Shown piece by piece: positions 1-6,869 of a stretch of 11,850 bases of DNA. The stretch is from Opitutia bacterium (lineage in GTDB: Bacteria > Verrucomicrobiota > Verrucomicrobiia > Opitutales > Opitutaceae). Each line of letters starts with the position of its first letter. The first letter of the stretch is position 1. A program made the position numbers and the translations under genes. The DNA lies in assembly GCA_003157575.1 (NCBI GenBank), contig PMKA01000497.1:1-11850 (forward strand), given 5' to 3'. The notes beneath the pieces were generated by a model, which did no database searches, was not told the DNA's origin, and saw nothing but the letters and a program-made list of their open reading frames with translations.

Positions 1-1
1 C

Positions 2-433
2 AATCAAACGGCCGCCGCCGTCTATACTGACTACAACGGCTTCGTTGCCGATGGCAGCACGATCGTAAACAACGCGACCAGCAGCGTCGGTGTTAATTCC
101 GGCGTGCGCGGCAACTACCGCGTTCTCGGAATCCCGCTGAACAGCGCCAATGGCTGGACCTCCTACCAATTCGACAACGGATTCGGCGTCAAGGCCAGCG
201 CCTGGGTGACCTCGCCCTGGCAGGTCACACGCCTGGTGACGGTGCATACACAGTACAACCTGGATCTGGGCGCCTTCTACACGCTCAAAAAGTGGCGCTA
301 TGACCTCACGGTCCAGAACATCACCGACCAGAAGAACTGGTCCCCGGGTGGCACCTACGGCGGTGGCACCTTCACCTACCTGCTGCCCCAACAGCGCCTG
401 GGCGTCTCGGGCAGGATAACCTATCGTTTCTAG
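2..433 (+). CDS. TonB-dependent outer-membrane receptor, C-terminal part (5' end outside window)
   Basis: This is the end of a TonB-dependent receptor, an outer-membrane beta-barrel that imports ligands using energy from TonB. The open frame runs from the window edge to the TAG at 431-433, about 143 residues; the plug and most of the barrel lie upstream. Seen: alternating aromatic/polar beta-strand pattern, the near-terminal motif V-Q-N-I-T-D-Q-K-N-W-S-P, matching the 'NLTD..Y..P' strand common in this family, and a last strand ending in Arg-Phe, the usual C-terminal aromatic signal for barrel insertion. The ligand cannot be read from this part. A sulfate-type binding protein and a complete tonB-exbB-exbD set follow, so I infer they serve this receptor. 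A hairpin just after the stop may separate its transcript from the downstream genes. Confidence 0.85.
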   Translation, partial: NQTAAAVYTDYNGFVADGSTIVNNATSSVGVNSGVRGNYRVLGIPLNSANGWTSYQFDNGFGVKASAWVTSPWQVTRLVTVHTQYNLDLGAFYTLKKWRYDLTVQNITDQKNWSPGGTYGGGTFTYLLPQQRLGVSGRITYRF

Positions 434-452
434 CCAATCACTGACAATGACG

Positions 453-495
453 CCCCTTCCTCCTGCCCCGGTTCTTCGGCGGTAGGGGGAAGGGG
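453..495 (+). terminator. Strong hairpin after the receptor gene, possible terminator or attenuator
   Basis: The arms CCCCTTCCTCCTGCC (453-467) and GGTAGGGGGAAGGGG (481-495) pair over 15 positions with two G-U wobbles, enclosing a 13-nt loop. It starts 19 nt after the receptor stop codon, where a terminator is expected. The hairpin is followed by TTCTGCGC, not by a real T-run, so it is not a textbook intrinsic terminator; it could instead act in Rho-dependent termination, partial read-through or mRNA 3'-end protection. Confidence 0.5.
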
Positions 496-512
496 TTCTG
501 CGCAAACCGGGA

Positions 513-550
513 CGGCGGCGAATTCAGGCCGGCTTATCAGCCCGCCGCCG
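513..550 (+). promoter_or_regulatory. Stem-loop in the leader of the binding-protein gene
   Basis: CGGCGGCG (513-520) is perfectly complementary to CGCCGCCG (543-550), and an inner stem GGCT/AGCC (531-534 with 539-542, loop TATC) abuts the outer stem on its 3' side, leaving bases 521-530 bulged. It lies 64 nt before the chosen ATG in the 181-nt gap 434-614. It could be a 5'-leader structure or an operator; I recognise no known riboswitch family and no convincing -35/-10 pair in the gap. High local GC makes chance pairing possible. Confidence 0.3.
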
Positions 551-614
551 ACTCTCTGACTCCGCTTGAGGCCTGCCGACACCTTCTCACCGATTGAAAC
601 TCATCTTCTCCGCC

Positions 615-1751
615 ATGAAATCCCATCCGTTCGTCACTGCGGCCCTCGCGCTGAATCTTTTGCTCCCAATCTCCGCCCGCGCCGCAGGATGCTGCGAGGG
701 CGAGGGTGCGTTCGGGCTCGAAGGCGATTGGCAGCCGGCGAAAGGCGGCGTTGGCCCCAAAGTCGTGGAGATCACCAATGCCTCGTTCGAGACGTCTCGC
801 GACCTGTTTGCCGATCTCAACCAGGATTTTGCCGAACGCTGGCTCCACAAGACCGGCTACACGCTCACCGTCCACGAATCCCATGCCAGCACCGAGACGG
901 AAGTCCGGGCGATCCTCCTCGGCGCCGATCCCGACATCGTATCGTTCGACAATCCGTCCGCGATCGACGAACTGGCCGTCAAGGGGAAGCTGCTTCCCGC
1001 CGACTGGCAGGGGCGGCTCCCAAACAACAGCGCGCCGTTCACCACGGCCGTTGTCTTCCTCGTCGAGAAAGGCAATCCGAAGCACATTCACGACTGGTCC
1101 GATCTTGTCGCGGACGGTGTCTCCGTGGTGACTCCCAATCCGGAGACCAGCGGGCGCGGCCAATGGAATTACCTTTCCGCCTGGACGTACGCCCGCCATG
1201 CGCTCGGGAGCCCCGACCAGGCGCGGGATTTTGTCGCGAAGCTGTACCGCAACGCGGTCGTCCTCAATTCAAACGCCCGCGGATCGGTCGAGACTTTCGT
1301 CACCAAAAAGACCGGCGATGTCTTGATCCTTTGGGAAAGCGATGCACGGGCGCTCCTGGCGCAACCGACGCCCCGTAAACTGGAAATCGTCACTCCGTCG
1401 TCGAGCATCCTCGTCGAACCGCCCGTGGCGTACCTCGATCAAAACACAAAGAAACACGTCACGCCGCGCGTCACGGTTTCTTTCCTAAAGTATCTCTACT
1501 CCGCCGATGCGCAGGCGATCATCGCACGTCATGCGTACCGCCCGCGTCTGACCGCGGCCGCGGCAAAGTCAAAGACGGTTTTCCCGGAGATAAAGCTATT
1601 CACGGTCGCCGACGAATTCGGCACCTGGTCCGCCGCCCGGAAGCAGCATTTCGAGGCAGGCGGGATTTACGAGAGCATCGCCGCCCGGACCAAGCCCGAC
1701 GCGGCGATCCCGGCCAATACGACGTCGGCCGGTCCCAACCACACCAACTAA
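615..1751 (+). CDS. Periplasmic sulfate-binding-protein homologue (Sbp/CysP family) with altered ligand motifs
   Basis: The product (378 aa) is a periplasmic solute-binding protein of the sulfate/thiosulfate (Sbp/CysP) family. Family-wide blocks are clear: ADPDIVSF (105-111), LLPADWQGRLPNNSAP (127-141), VVFLVEKGNPK (146-156), the GVSVVTPNP block (168-176), WNYLSAW (184-190), ARGSVETFV (221-229), and the C-terminal FPEIKLFTV...FGTW. Residues 1-24 form a signal peptide ending around ARAA; the following Gly-Cys-Cys gives only a poor lipobox. ATG 615 is preferred because it starts the signal peptide directly; an in-frame TTG at 594 would add seven residues. Two anion-binding segments differ from the family: SHGGSGKQ is SHASTETE here (89-96), and NPKTSGGAR is NPETSGRGQ (175-183). 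The ligand may therefore not be plain sulfate. No cysT, cysW or cysA partner lies nearby; tonB follows after 16 nt. Confidence 0.88.
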   Translation: MKSHPFVTAALALNLLLPISARAAGCCEGEGAFGLEGDWQPAKGGVGPKVVEITNASFETSRDLFADLNQDFAERWLHKTGYTLTVHESHASTETEVRAILLGADPDIVSFDNPSAIDELAVKGKLLPADWQGRLPNNSAPFTTAVVFLVEKGNPKHIHDWSDLVADGVSVVTPNPETSGRGQWNYLSAWTYARHALGSPDQARDFVAKLYRNAVVLNSNARGSVETFVTKKTGDVLILWESDARALLAQPTPRKLEIVTPSSSILVEPPVAYLDQNTKKHVTPRVTVSFLKYLYSADAQAIIARHAYRPRLTAAAAKSKTVFPEIKLFTVADEFGTWSAARKQHFEAGGIYESIAARTKPDAAIPANTTSAGPNHTN

Positions 1752-1767
1752 GCAACTCCGCATTTTT

Positions 1768-2538
1768 ATGATCAGCACCGTTCAAGAACAGCCGGTCAGG
1801 TCGGTCCGCCGGCCAGTCCGGACAACACACGTTCTAAATCGACCCGTTCAACCAGCCCGTGTTTCGAGGTCAAATTGGCGCCCGTTCGAAATCTTCGTAA
1901 CCCTGCTCACCACCTCGGCGTGCATCCATATTCTCGTGGCCGGAATCTCCGGCTTCGGGATCAACCCGGACCCGGTGCGACACATAAAGGCCGAACCGCC
2001 GCCTACCAAGATCCTTGAGGATGTGAAGCTCGAGCCCCTGCCGCCCACGCCCAAGGACGAGGCTCCGCCGCCCGAGGCTCCGCCAGTCTCCGGACCGGCG
2101 TTGGCGGCCAATATCGATCTCCCTCCGCTTCCCGAGGTCACTGAAGTCTCGGCCGTGGCGGCGAACGTCGTGGTGGCCTTTGCCCTGCCGGTCACAGGTC
2201 CCGTGCGGATCGTGAAAGACGCCAGGTTTGCTTCGGGCGCCGTCGGCGGGAGCAGAACGTCCAACGGCCCCATCTCGGTCAACACCGGCGAGGCCTATGC
2301 CCGCTTCCTGCTTCTTCCGATCCTGAACTATCCGACGGTCGCGCTCCAGCGCCGCATCTCCGGCAGCGTGGAGATCGAATTCAAAACCACGCCGACCGGC
2401 GAGATCTACGACATCAAGGTGCGCAGCAGTTCCGGTCACAACGAACTCGACAACGCCGCGCTGCAAAACATGCACCGCGGCCGGTGGTCGGGCGAGGCCG
2501 GCTATTTCGTCAAGAACTTCGTTTTCGTTCTCAACTAA
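1768..2538 (+). CDS. tonB: TonB energy-transducing protein
   Basis: TonB (256 aa) spans the periplasm and passes proton-motive energy from ExbB/ExbD to outer-membrane receptors. Seen: a basic cytoplasmic N-terminus (1-39), a single membrane segment at about 40-62 holding the Ser-X3-His pair (S50, H54; TSACIHILVAG) typical of TonB, a proline/glutamate-rich linker (about 76-122, e.g. EPPPTK, LPPTPKDEAPPPEAPP), and a C-terminal TonB domain at about 168-256 with NYP (188-189 region), GSVEIEF, a G-E-I-Y-D strand, SSSGHNELDNAAL, and a closing beta strand FVFVLN. The N-terminal cytoplasmic part is longer than in E. coli TonB. It lies 16 nt after the binding-protein gene and 12 nt before exbB, so co-transcription is likely. 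A dedicated TonB for the adjacent receptor is an inference. Confidence 0.9.
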   Translation: MISTVQEQPVRSVRRPVRTTHVLNRPVQPARVSRSNWRPFEIFVTLLTTSACIHILVAGISGFGINPDPVRHIKAEPPPTKILEDVKLEPLPPTPKDEAPPPEAPPVSGPALAANIDLPPLPEVTEVSAVAANVVVAFALPVTGPVRIVKDARFASGAVGGSRTSNGPISVNTGEAYARFLLLPILNYPTVALQRRISGSVEIEFKTTPTGEIYDIKVRSSSGHNELDNAALQNMHRGRWSGEAGYFVKNFVFVLN

Positions 2539-2550
2539 AAACCATTTATC

Positions 2551-3225
2551 ATGAGTACTGTCAGTCTCCCTGTTGCCAACATCATCGTCGATACCTTCAT
2601 CCACGGTGGCGTCATCATGTGGCCGTTGCTCGGCCTCTCTTTCATCTCGATCGGCGTCGTGATCGAACGCGCCTTTTGGTTATATTCGGCCCGTCGCGCC
2701 CGGAATCAGGACGAGCTGGCGCAGATCTACGCCGTCTTGACCAGCGGCGACGAGGCCAGCGCGCTTGCCCGGTCCCGTTTGTCCGCCGACCCGCGGCTTC
2801 GCGTCATCGCCTATGGTCTTGAACACGTCGAGATCGACATCGGCATCGCCGCGGAGGTGCGGGCTGAGGGCGAGCTGAAGGCCGCCCGCCGGTTTATCAG
2901 CGTCATGGACACGATTGTCACCCTCGCGCCCCTGCTCGGTCTTCTGGGCACGGTCACCGGGATCATGCATTCCTTCAAATTCGTGGGCGCCGACCAGGAT
3001 CTTGCCGTGACCAAGGTCAGCGGCGGCATCGGCGAGGCGCTCATCGCAACCGCGTTTGGCCTGGGCATCGCGATCTTCACCCTGATCCCCTTCAACTTCC
3101 TGGGGAATTACGCCGATGAGCTTCGCTCGGAGCTCGAATCGGTCGGCAAGAACCTCCGTCTCCTCGTCGAGAAGGCGCGGAGCGGCCGGAGAGAGCCGGC
3201 GTTTCCCGAAACCTCGGCGCGTTAA
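2551..3225 (+). CDS. exbB: ExbB-type proton channel (MotA/TolQ/ExbB family)
   Basis: ExbB (224 aa) forms, with ExbD, the inner-membrane proton-driven motor that energises TonB. Three membrane segments fit the family: about 17-44, then the conserved core at about 119-141 with TLAPLLGLLGTVTGI, and about 158-184 with GGIGEALIATAFGLGIAI, which includes the conserved Glu (E162). The cytoplasmic loop lies between segments one and two. TolQ is an alternative family name, but the tonB gene upstream and exbD downstream support ExbB. The start follows ATTTATC without a Shine-Dalgarno. Gaps on both sides are 12 nt, indicating one operon. Confidence 0.92.
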   Translation: MSTVSLPVANIIVDTFIHGGVIMWPLLGLSFISIGVVIERAFWLYSARRARNQDELAQIYAVLTSGDEASALARSRLSADPRLRVIAYGLEHVEIDIGIAAEVRAEGELKAARRFISVMDTIVTLAPLLGLLGTVTGIMHSFKFVGADQDLAVTKVSGGIGEALIATAFGLGIAIFTLIPFNFLGNYADELRSELESVGKNLRLLVEKARSGRREPAFPETSAR

Positions 3226-3237
3226 TCTGCAGCACTC

Positions 3238-3660
3238 ATGCAATCCAATTCCTTCCGCGGCAGGAAAAAGGCCAACATCCAGATCATTCCTCTGATCGAC
3301 ATCATGTTCTTCCTGCTGGCCAGCTTCATGTTGGTCAGCCTGAGCATGGCGACGACGAAGAGTGTGAAGGTCAGTCTGCCCACCGCCCAGACCGGCAATC
3401 CGGACAACCATCCGAACACCCTCGCCATCTCCGTCGACGTCACCGGCGGCATCTATTTGGACAAACGCCCGATCGGGCGGAACGAGCTTCAGGCTGAATT
3501 GACCAAGATCCACGCCGCCAACGCAGCGACCCGCGTGATCATCACGGGCGATGTCGATGTGCGCTACGGCATCGTCATCGCCGTGCTGGACCGCGTTCGC
3601 GGCGCCGGGATCGAAAACGTCGCCTTCCAGACGCGCGATCCCGAGGCGCACGCCCGTTAA
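3238..3660 (+). CDS. exbD: ExbD-type biopolymer transport protein
   Basis: ExbD (140 aa) is the second part of the ExbB-ExbD motor. A short basic cytoplasmic N-terminus (RGRKKAN) is followed by one membrane helix at about 16-38, IIPLIDIMFFLLASFMLVS, which contains the conserved proton-carrying aspartate (D21). The periplasmic domain follows with the usual SVKVSLPTA start, a 'ISVDVTGGIYLDKRPI' strand-turn-strand and a final IVIAVLDRVRGAGIENVAFQT block. It sits 12 nt after exbB and 18 nt before a coiled-coil protein gene. Identification is firm; TolR is the only real alternative and is disfavoured by the neighbouring tonB. Confidence 0.92.
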   Translation: MQSNSFRGRKKANIQIIPLIDIMFFLLASFMLVSLSMATTKSVKVSLPTAQTGNPDNHPNTLAISVDVTGGIYLDKRPIGRNELQAELTKIHAANAATRVIITGDVDVRYGIVIAVLDRVRGAGIENVAFQTRDPEAHAR

Positions 3661-3678
3661 CCCACGGCCCGACCTTCC

Positions 3679-4251
3679 ATGATACGACACCTTAGTCTGA
3701 TCAACTTAATCTTCCTCCTTCTCATCGGCGGACTGTGCATCTTCCAGTGGCATGTGGAAAAGGAGGCGCGCCAGCGGATCAACAGCCTGCAACGCACGCT
3801 TGCGGGACAGGAACAGAAGATCGCCGAGCAGGACGAATCCATCACGGGCGCCAACGAAGATCTCGACCGTTTCCGCGTCCAGGTAACCGAGCTGAAGACG
3901 CAAAACGACAGCCAGATCGTGCAGATCCGGGAGGAGAAGGCCCAGGTCTTCAAACTCGAGGAGACGAAGGCCCAACTGACCAAACAGGTCGAAGGGCTCC
4001 ACCAGGCATTGGAAACCTACAAGGCGGCCGTCGCCTCCCGCGACGACAACATCAAGACGCTCCTCGAACAGCGCGAGCAACTCATCGGCGCGAACAGGGG
4101 GGCGGTCGAGAAGGCGAACCTTGCGGTCACCACGTACAACGAGCTCAACACAAGATATTCCGACCTTGTCGCCCGCTACAACGAACTCGCCGTGCGCGCC
4201 CAGGCCGCGGCCGCCAGCCAAAAAGAGGCCGCCACCAAGCCGGCCCAATAA
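3679..4251 (+). CDS. Membrane-anchored coiled-coil protein of unknown function
   Basis: I do not recognise a named family. The 190-aa product has one N-terminal membrane anchor (about 7-23, LINLIFLLLIGGLCIFQ), then a long, highly charged region (about 26-140) rich in Glu, Gln, Lys and Leu with heptad-like spacing that should form a coiled coil, a second helical stretch with repeated Tyr (YNELNTRYSDLVARYNEL, 153-170) and an Ala/Gln/Lys-rich tail. Topology after the positive-inside rule is not clear-cut, but the periplasm is likely. It lies 18 nt after exbD and 28 nt before the importer binding protein, so it probably belongs to the TonB motor operon and could be a structural or stabilising partner of ExbB/ExbD/TonB; this role is inference. 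Real coding is supported by its fit in the unidirectional array and absence of internal stops. Confidence 0.8.
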   Translation: MIRHLSLINLIFLLLIGGLCIFQWHVEKEARQRINSLQRTLAGQEQKIAEQDESITGANEDLDRFRVQVTELKTQNDSQIVQIREEKAQVFKLEETKAQLTKQVEGLHQALETYKAAVASRDDNIKTLLEQREQLIGANRGAVEKANLAVTTYNELNTRYSDLVARYNELAVRAQAAAASQKEAATKPAQ

Positions 4252-4279
4252 GCCTCTGTCAGGAACGGACACCCCTACC

Positions 4280-5458
4280 ATGAAAACGGCATATCCTATA
4301 TTCGCGGGCGGCCTCTTGCTGTTCGCCGCCGCGGCTTTTGCGGCCGACGCGGGTGGCGTTGTGGCGAAGGGAACCGGCCTCCCGGCCGCACTCCCTTCGA
4401 AGCAACGCGTGACCAAGATCGGCCTCAACGAATGGGTCGCGGTCGCCCAGAAGAAGGGCTGGCTCCAGGAGGAGTTCGCCAGGCAGGGAGCCACGACAGA
4501 GGTGGTGGACATCCGGGCCGTCGGCACTCCCAGCGTGGAAGCGGCGCTGTTCAAGCGCGGAGATCTCCACATCGCCCAGCGCATGGCGTATCCGTCGCTC
4601 CAGCACCGAGCGAACGGCTTCGACCTCGTGGTCGTATGGGCGGGCGGGAACTGCAATCCGCGCCGCGCGACGACCATCGTGCTGAAGCGGTCCAGCATCA
4701 ATTCGCTCGACGACCTGAAGGACAAGTCGCTTGGGACCAATCGCATGGGGTGCCCCTATTTCGCGACGTTCGAAGCGCTGAAGGCCAGGCACCTCGAACT
4801 CGACTCGGACCTCAAGAAGGGCGATGTGCGCTTTGTCAACGTCACGGGCAGTCCGGCCGTGACCACCTTCCTTTCCGGCGAGATCGATGCGCTGGCGACG
4901 CATCCGGCCTATTACGTGATTGCGCCGCTCTACGCCCGGGGGCTCGTCAAGGAGATCGCCGCGTCCGTTCCCGATGGCGAGTACGTCACCGGCGGCGGGC
5001 GCGCGCTGGTTCTGACGTTGCGCGAGTACGCCTCGCAGAACCCCGATCTCATACAGGCCTATTTCCGCGCCTATAATCGGACGCGCAAATGGATCGTCCT
5101 GGAAAACCACTATGACGAGGCAGCCGAGATCGTGGCCGACGAATACCGTGTTCCCAAGGCGGTTGCCCTCTACATCATCAAGGACGATTCCCACATTGTC
5201 CTCGATGCGGGGCAGCCCTCCTATGACGACGAGGTCAACTCCCTGCGCCATTTCCTCGCCTGGGCAGTGAAGAACGGCGACGACTTTTACTCTGCAAAGC
5301 CGCTGACCGACCAGCAGGTGAATGCATTCGTCGACCGCCGCTTCTTTGCGGGCGGCGAGTATTACACCGATACGACCGACCGCGCGCTGGGCGTGACGGC
5401 TTCTTCGACGCTCCCCCACGGCGAAGCGGTAGTGGCGCAGAACACCCGGACCAACTGA
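4280..5458 (+). CDS. ABC importer substrate-binding protein, NitT/TauT/SsuA type
   Basis: This 392-aa periplasmic protein belongs to the SBP family that binds sulfonates, taurine, nitrate or thiamine-precursor-like compounds. Residues 1-22 are a signal peptide (GGLLLFAAAAFAA) without lipobox. The mature part shows family features: KIGLNEWVAVAQKKGWLQEEF near the start (46-66), the 'GTPSVEAALFKRGDLHIA' block (82-99), VVVWAGG (117-123), INSLDDLKDKSLGTN (140-154) and TGSPAVTTFLSGEIDALATHPA (189-210). Two cysteines, C125 (GGNCNP) and C158 (MGCPYF), flank the hinge-proximal ligand region and are worth noting. ATG 4280 is chosen because the signal peptide starts there; the frame is open upstream to 4121 but that part overlaps the preceding gene. 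It lies 3 nt before the permease gene. The exact substrate cannot be read; sulfonate-type is favoured by context. Confidence 0.87.
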   Translation: MKTAYPIFAGGLLLFAAAAFAADAGGVVAKGTGLPAALPSKQRVTKIGLNEWVAVAQKKGWLQEEFARQGATTEVVDIRAVGTPSVEAALFKRGDLHIAQRMAYPSLQHRANGFDLVVVWAGGNCNPRRATTIVLKRSSINSLDDLKDKSLGTNRMGCPYFATFEALKARHLELDSDLKKGDVRFVNVTGSPAVTTFLSGEIDALATHPAYYVIAPLYARGLVKEIAASVPDGEYVTGGGRALVLTLREYASQNPDLIQAYFRAYNRTRKWIVLENHYDEAAEIVADEYRVPKAVALYIIKDDSHIVLDAGQPSYDDEVNSLRHFLAWAVKNGDDFYSAKPLTDQQVNAFVDRRFFAGGEYYTDTTDRALGVTASSTLPHGEAVVAQNTRTN

Positions 5459-5461
5459 GCC

Positions 5462-6337
5462 ATGAGCGCAAACGACCTAAGTCTGGCCGAGGCCAAAACA
5501 AGTGTGTTCATCACAAGCCCGAACGTCCGTTCGCCGGCTCGTCCAAAGAACCGCCGGGCTGCCAGATCCCATTCGCGACGGGTGCCGGATTTGGTGCTGG
5601 AGTCCATCGTGCCCGTGACAATCCTGGTCATCTGGGACCTTGTCACGCGGCTGCAGTGGGTTGACCCGGTGTTCATGCCGACGCCGCTCAGCGTCGCCAG
5701 GGCGTTCTATGATCTCCTTTTCAAGGACCGCCTGCTGCTCGACCTCAAGGTGAGCGGCATCACGGTGCTGGAGGGATTCACAATTGGCGCCGGACTTGGA
5801 CTGGCGACCGGCATCGCGGCGGGGCTGTCGAGCACGGTCGACAAGTTGATCGGTTCGATTCTCAACAGCATCCGCCAGGTGCCGCCGTTGGCGTTTCTTC
5901 CGCTGATCATCCTGTGGGCGGGGGCTGGCGACACCGGCAAGATCGTCGTCGTCAGCAAGGCGGTCTTTTTCCCGGTCTTCATGAACACGCTGCAGGGCAT
6001 CCGGAGCGTGGCGCGAGAGTATGTGGAGGTTGGCCGGATCTTCGAGTATCCGCGGCTGCGCATGCTTCGGAAAGTCATTTTGCCCGCCGCGCTTCCCAGC
6101 ATCTTCGTCGGGATCCGCTATGGCGCGGGCATGGCCTGGTTCATGATCATCGCCGCGGAGATGCTCGGTGGCCGGCACGGACTCGGTTACCTTCTGACGA
6201 GGGCGCAGGAACTGCTTCTGACGGACCAGTTGCTCCTCGTCATCGTCATCATCGGCCTCATCGGCTTCTCGGTCGACGTCGGCTTGCGCCGGCTGGAACG
6301 CCGGCTCCTCCGTTGGAAGCGCGGTTTTGAAGGCTAG
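5462..6337 (+). CDS. ABC importer permease, NitT/TauT/SsuC type
   Basis: This 291-aa inner-membrane protein forms the channel of the importer (BPD_transp_1 family). After an unusually long polar, basic N-terminus (about 1-42) come about six membrane segments: roughly 45-63, 99-121, 140-157, 161-180, 216-236 and 256-275. The cytoplasmic EAA-type loop that docks on the ATPase is at 189-215 (EVGRIFEYPRLRMLRKVILPAALP), followed by IRYGAGMAWFMIIAAEMLGG, typical of SsuC/TauC. The start is 3 nt after the binding-protein stop. The N-terminal extension could be non-essential or a later start could be used, but no better ATG is obvious before the first membrane helix. Confidence 0.9.
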   Translation: MSANDLSLAEAKTSVFITSPNVRSPARPKNRRAARSHSRRVPDLVLESIVPVTILVIWDLVTRLQWVDPVFMPTPLSVARAFYDLLFKDRLLLDLKVSGITVLEGFTIGAGLGLATGIAAGLSSTVDKLIGSILNSIRQVPPLAFLPLIILWAGAGDTGKIVVVSKAVFFPVFMNTLQGIRSVAREYVEVGRIFEYPRLRMLRKVILPAALPSIFVGIRYGAGMAWFMIIAAEMLGGRHGLGYLLTRAQELLLTDQLLLVIVIIGLIGFSVDVGLRRLERRLLRWKRGFEG

Positions 6338-6378
6338 CCGCGGCAATCTCCAAAGGCCTGCAAACCAAAATTAAAATC

Positions 6379-6837
6379 ATGAGCACAGAACTACAGCAAA
6401 CGGTCGCCGACTATATCGGGAAGACCCGGGTTTCCGCCCTGGCCACAGTGCGGGCAGACGGCGTTCCGGTGATCCGCGCGATCGGCGGTTTCGCCCCCGA
6501 CGGGCTCGAAATCTATTTTTCGACGGCGAAGACCTCGGGCAAGGCGGCCCAGATCGGCGACGGCGCCCCCGTCTCGTTCTATTTCCAGCACGACGGCCAG
6601 GAGATCGGGACGTTCAAGTACGTTTCCCTCATCGGCCGGGCAAGCGCACTCAAATCCGAACCGGACCGCCAGAAGGCGATCGGGATCTTGAGTGCACGCA
6701 GTCCGCGCTTCAAAGCCCGGGCCGAAAAAGGCGAGTTGGAGGACACCGTGCTCTACCGCGTCACTCCTGCGGAGATCAAGTACCTCGATTTTGCCAAGGG
6801 ACCGGGCGCCGCCGGTGTCCAGATTCTGAAATTCTGA
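6379..6837 (+). CDS. Pyridoxamine-5'-phosphate-oxidase-like FMN-binding-fold protein
   Basis: This small protein (152 aa) has the split beta-barrel of the PNPOx-like flavin-binding superfamily. Typical blocks are TRVSALATVRADGVPVIRAI (16-35), DGLEIYFSTAKTSGKAAQI (41-59), PVSFYFQ (64-70), a YVSLIGRASAL strand (81-91), and a C-terminal strand VLYRVTPAEIKYLDF. Members bind FMN, F420 or haem and often act as small reductases; which cofactor is used here cannot be read. The length suits single-domain members rather than true PdxH, so vitamin B6 synthesis is unlikely. It sits between the permease (41 nt after) and the ATPase (32 nt before) of the importer, so it is probably co-expressed and may handle redox of the imported compound; this is inference. 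Confidence 0.78.
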   Translation: MSTELQQTVADYIGKTRVSALATVRADGVPVIRAIGGFAPDGLEIYFSTAKTSGKAAQIGDGAPVSFYFQHDGQEIGTFKYVSLIGRASALKSEPDRQKAIGILSARSPRFKARAEKGELEDTVLYRVTPAEIKYLDFAKGPGAAGVQILKF

Positions 6838-6869
6838 GCGCCGCCTCCTCCCGATACCTCCAATCGATC

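Noticed and set aside
594..614. TTG start giving seven extra residues on the sulfate-binding homologue
   Set aside because: ATG 615 begins a normal signal peptide, and neither start has a Shine-Dalgarno; ATG is the simpler choice, though TTG cannot be excluded.
615..1751. Molybdate-binding protein (ModA) to supply a Mo cofactor
   Set aside because: The sequence blocks LLPADWQ, NNSAP, NPETSG..WNYL and FPEIKLFT are of the sulfate-binding family and the length exceeds ModA.
2680..3690. Long minus-strand open frame (336 codons) opposite exbB and exbD
   Set aside because: It is antisense to two clear family members, its translation is Asp/Gly/Arg-rich without domain motifs, and such frames are common in GC-rich DNA.
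4121..4279. N-terminal extension of the importer binding protein into the coiled-coil gene
   Set aside because: The extension precedes a typical signal peptide at ATG 4280 and would overlap the upstream gene by over 100 nt.
3706..4746. Long minus-strand open frame (346 codons)
   Set aside because: It spans two well-supported plus-strand genes and the gap between them; no recognisable domain, only a shadow of the coding bias.
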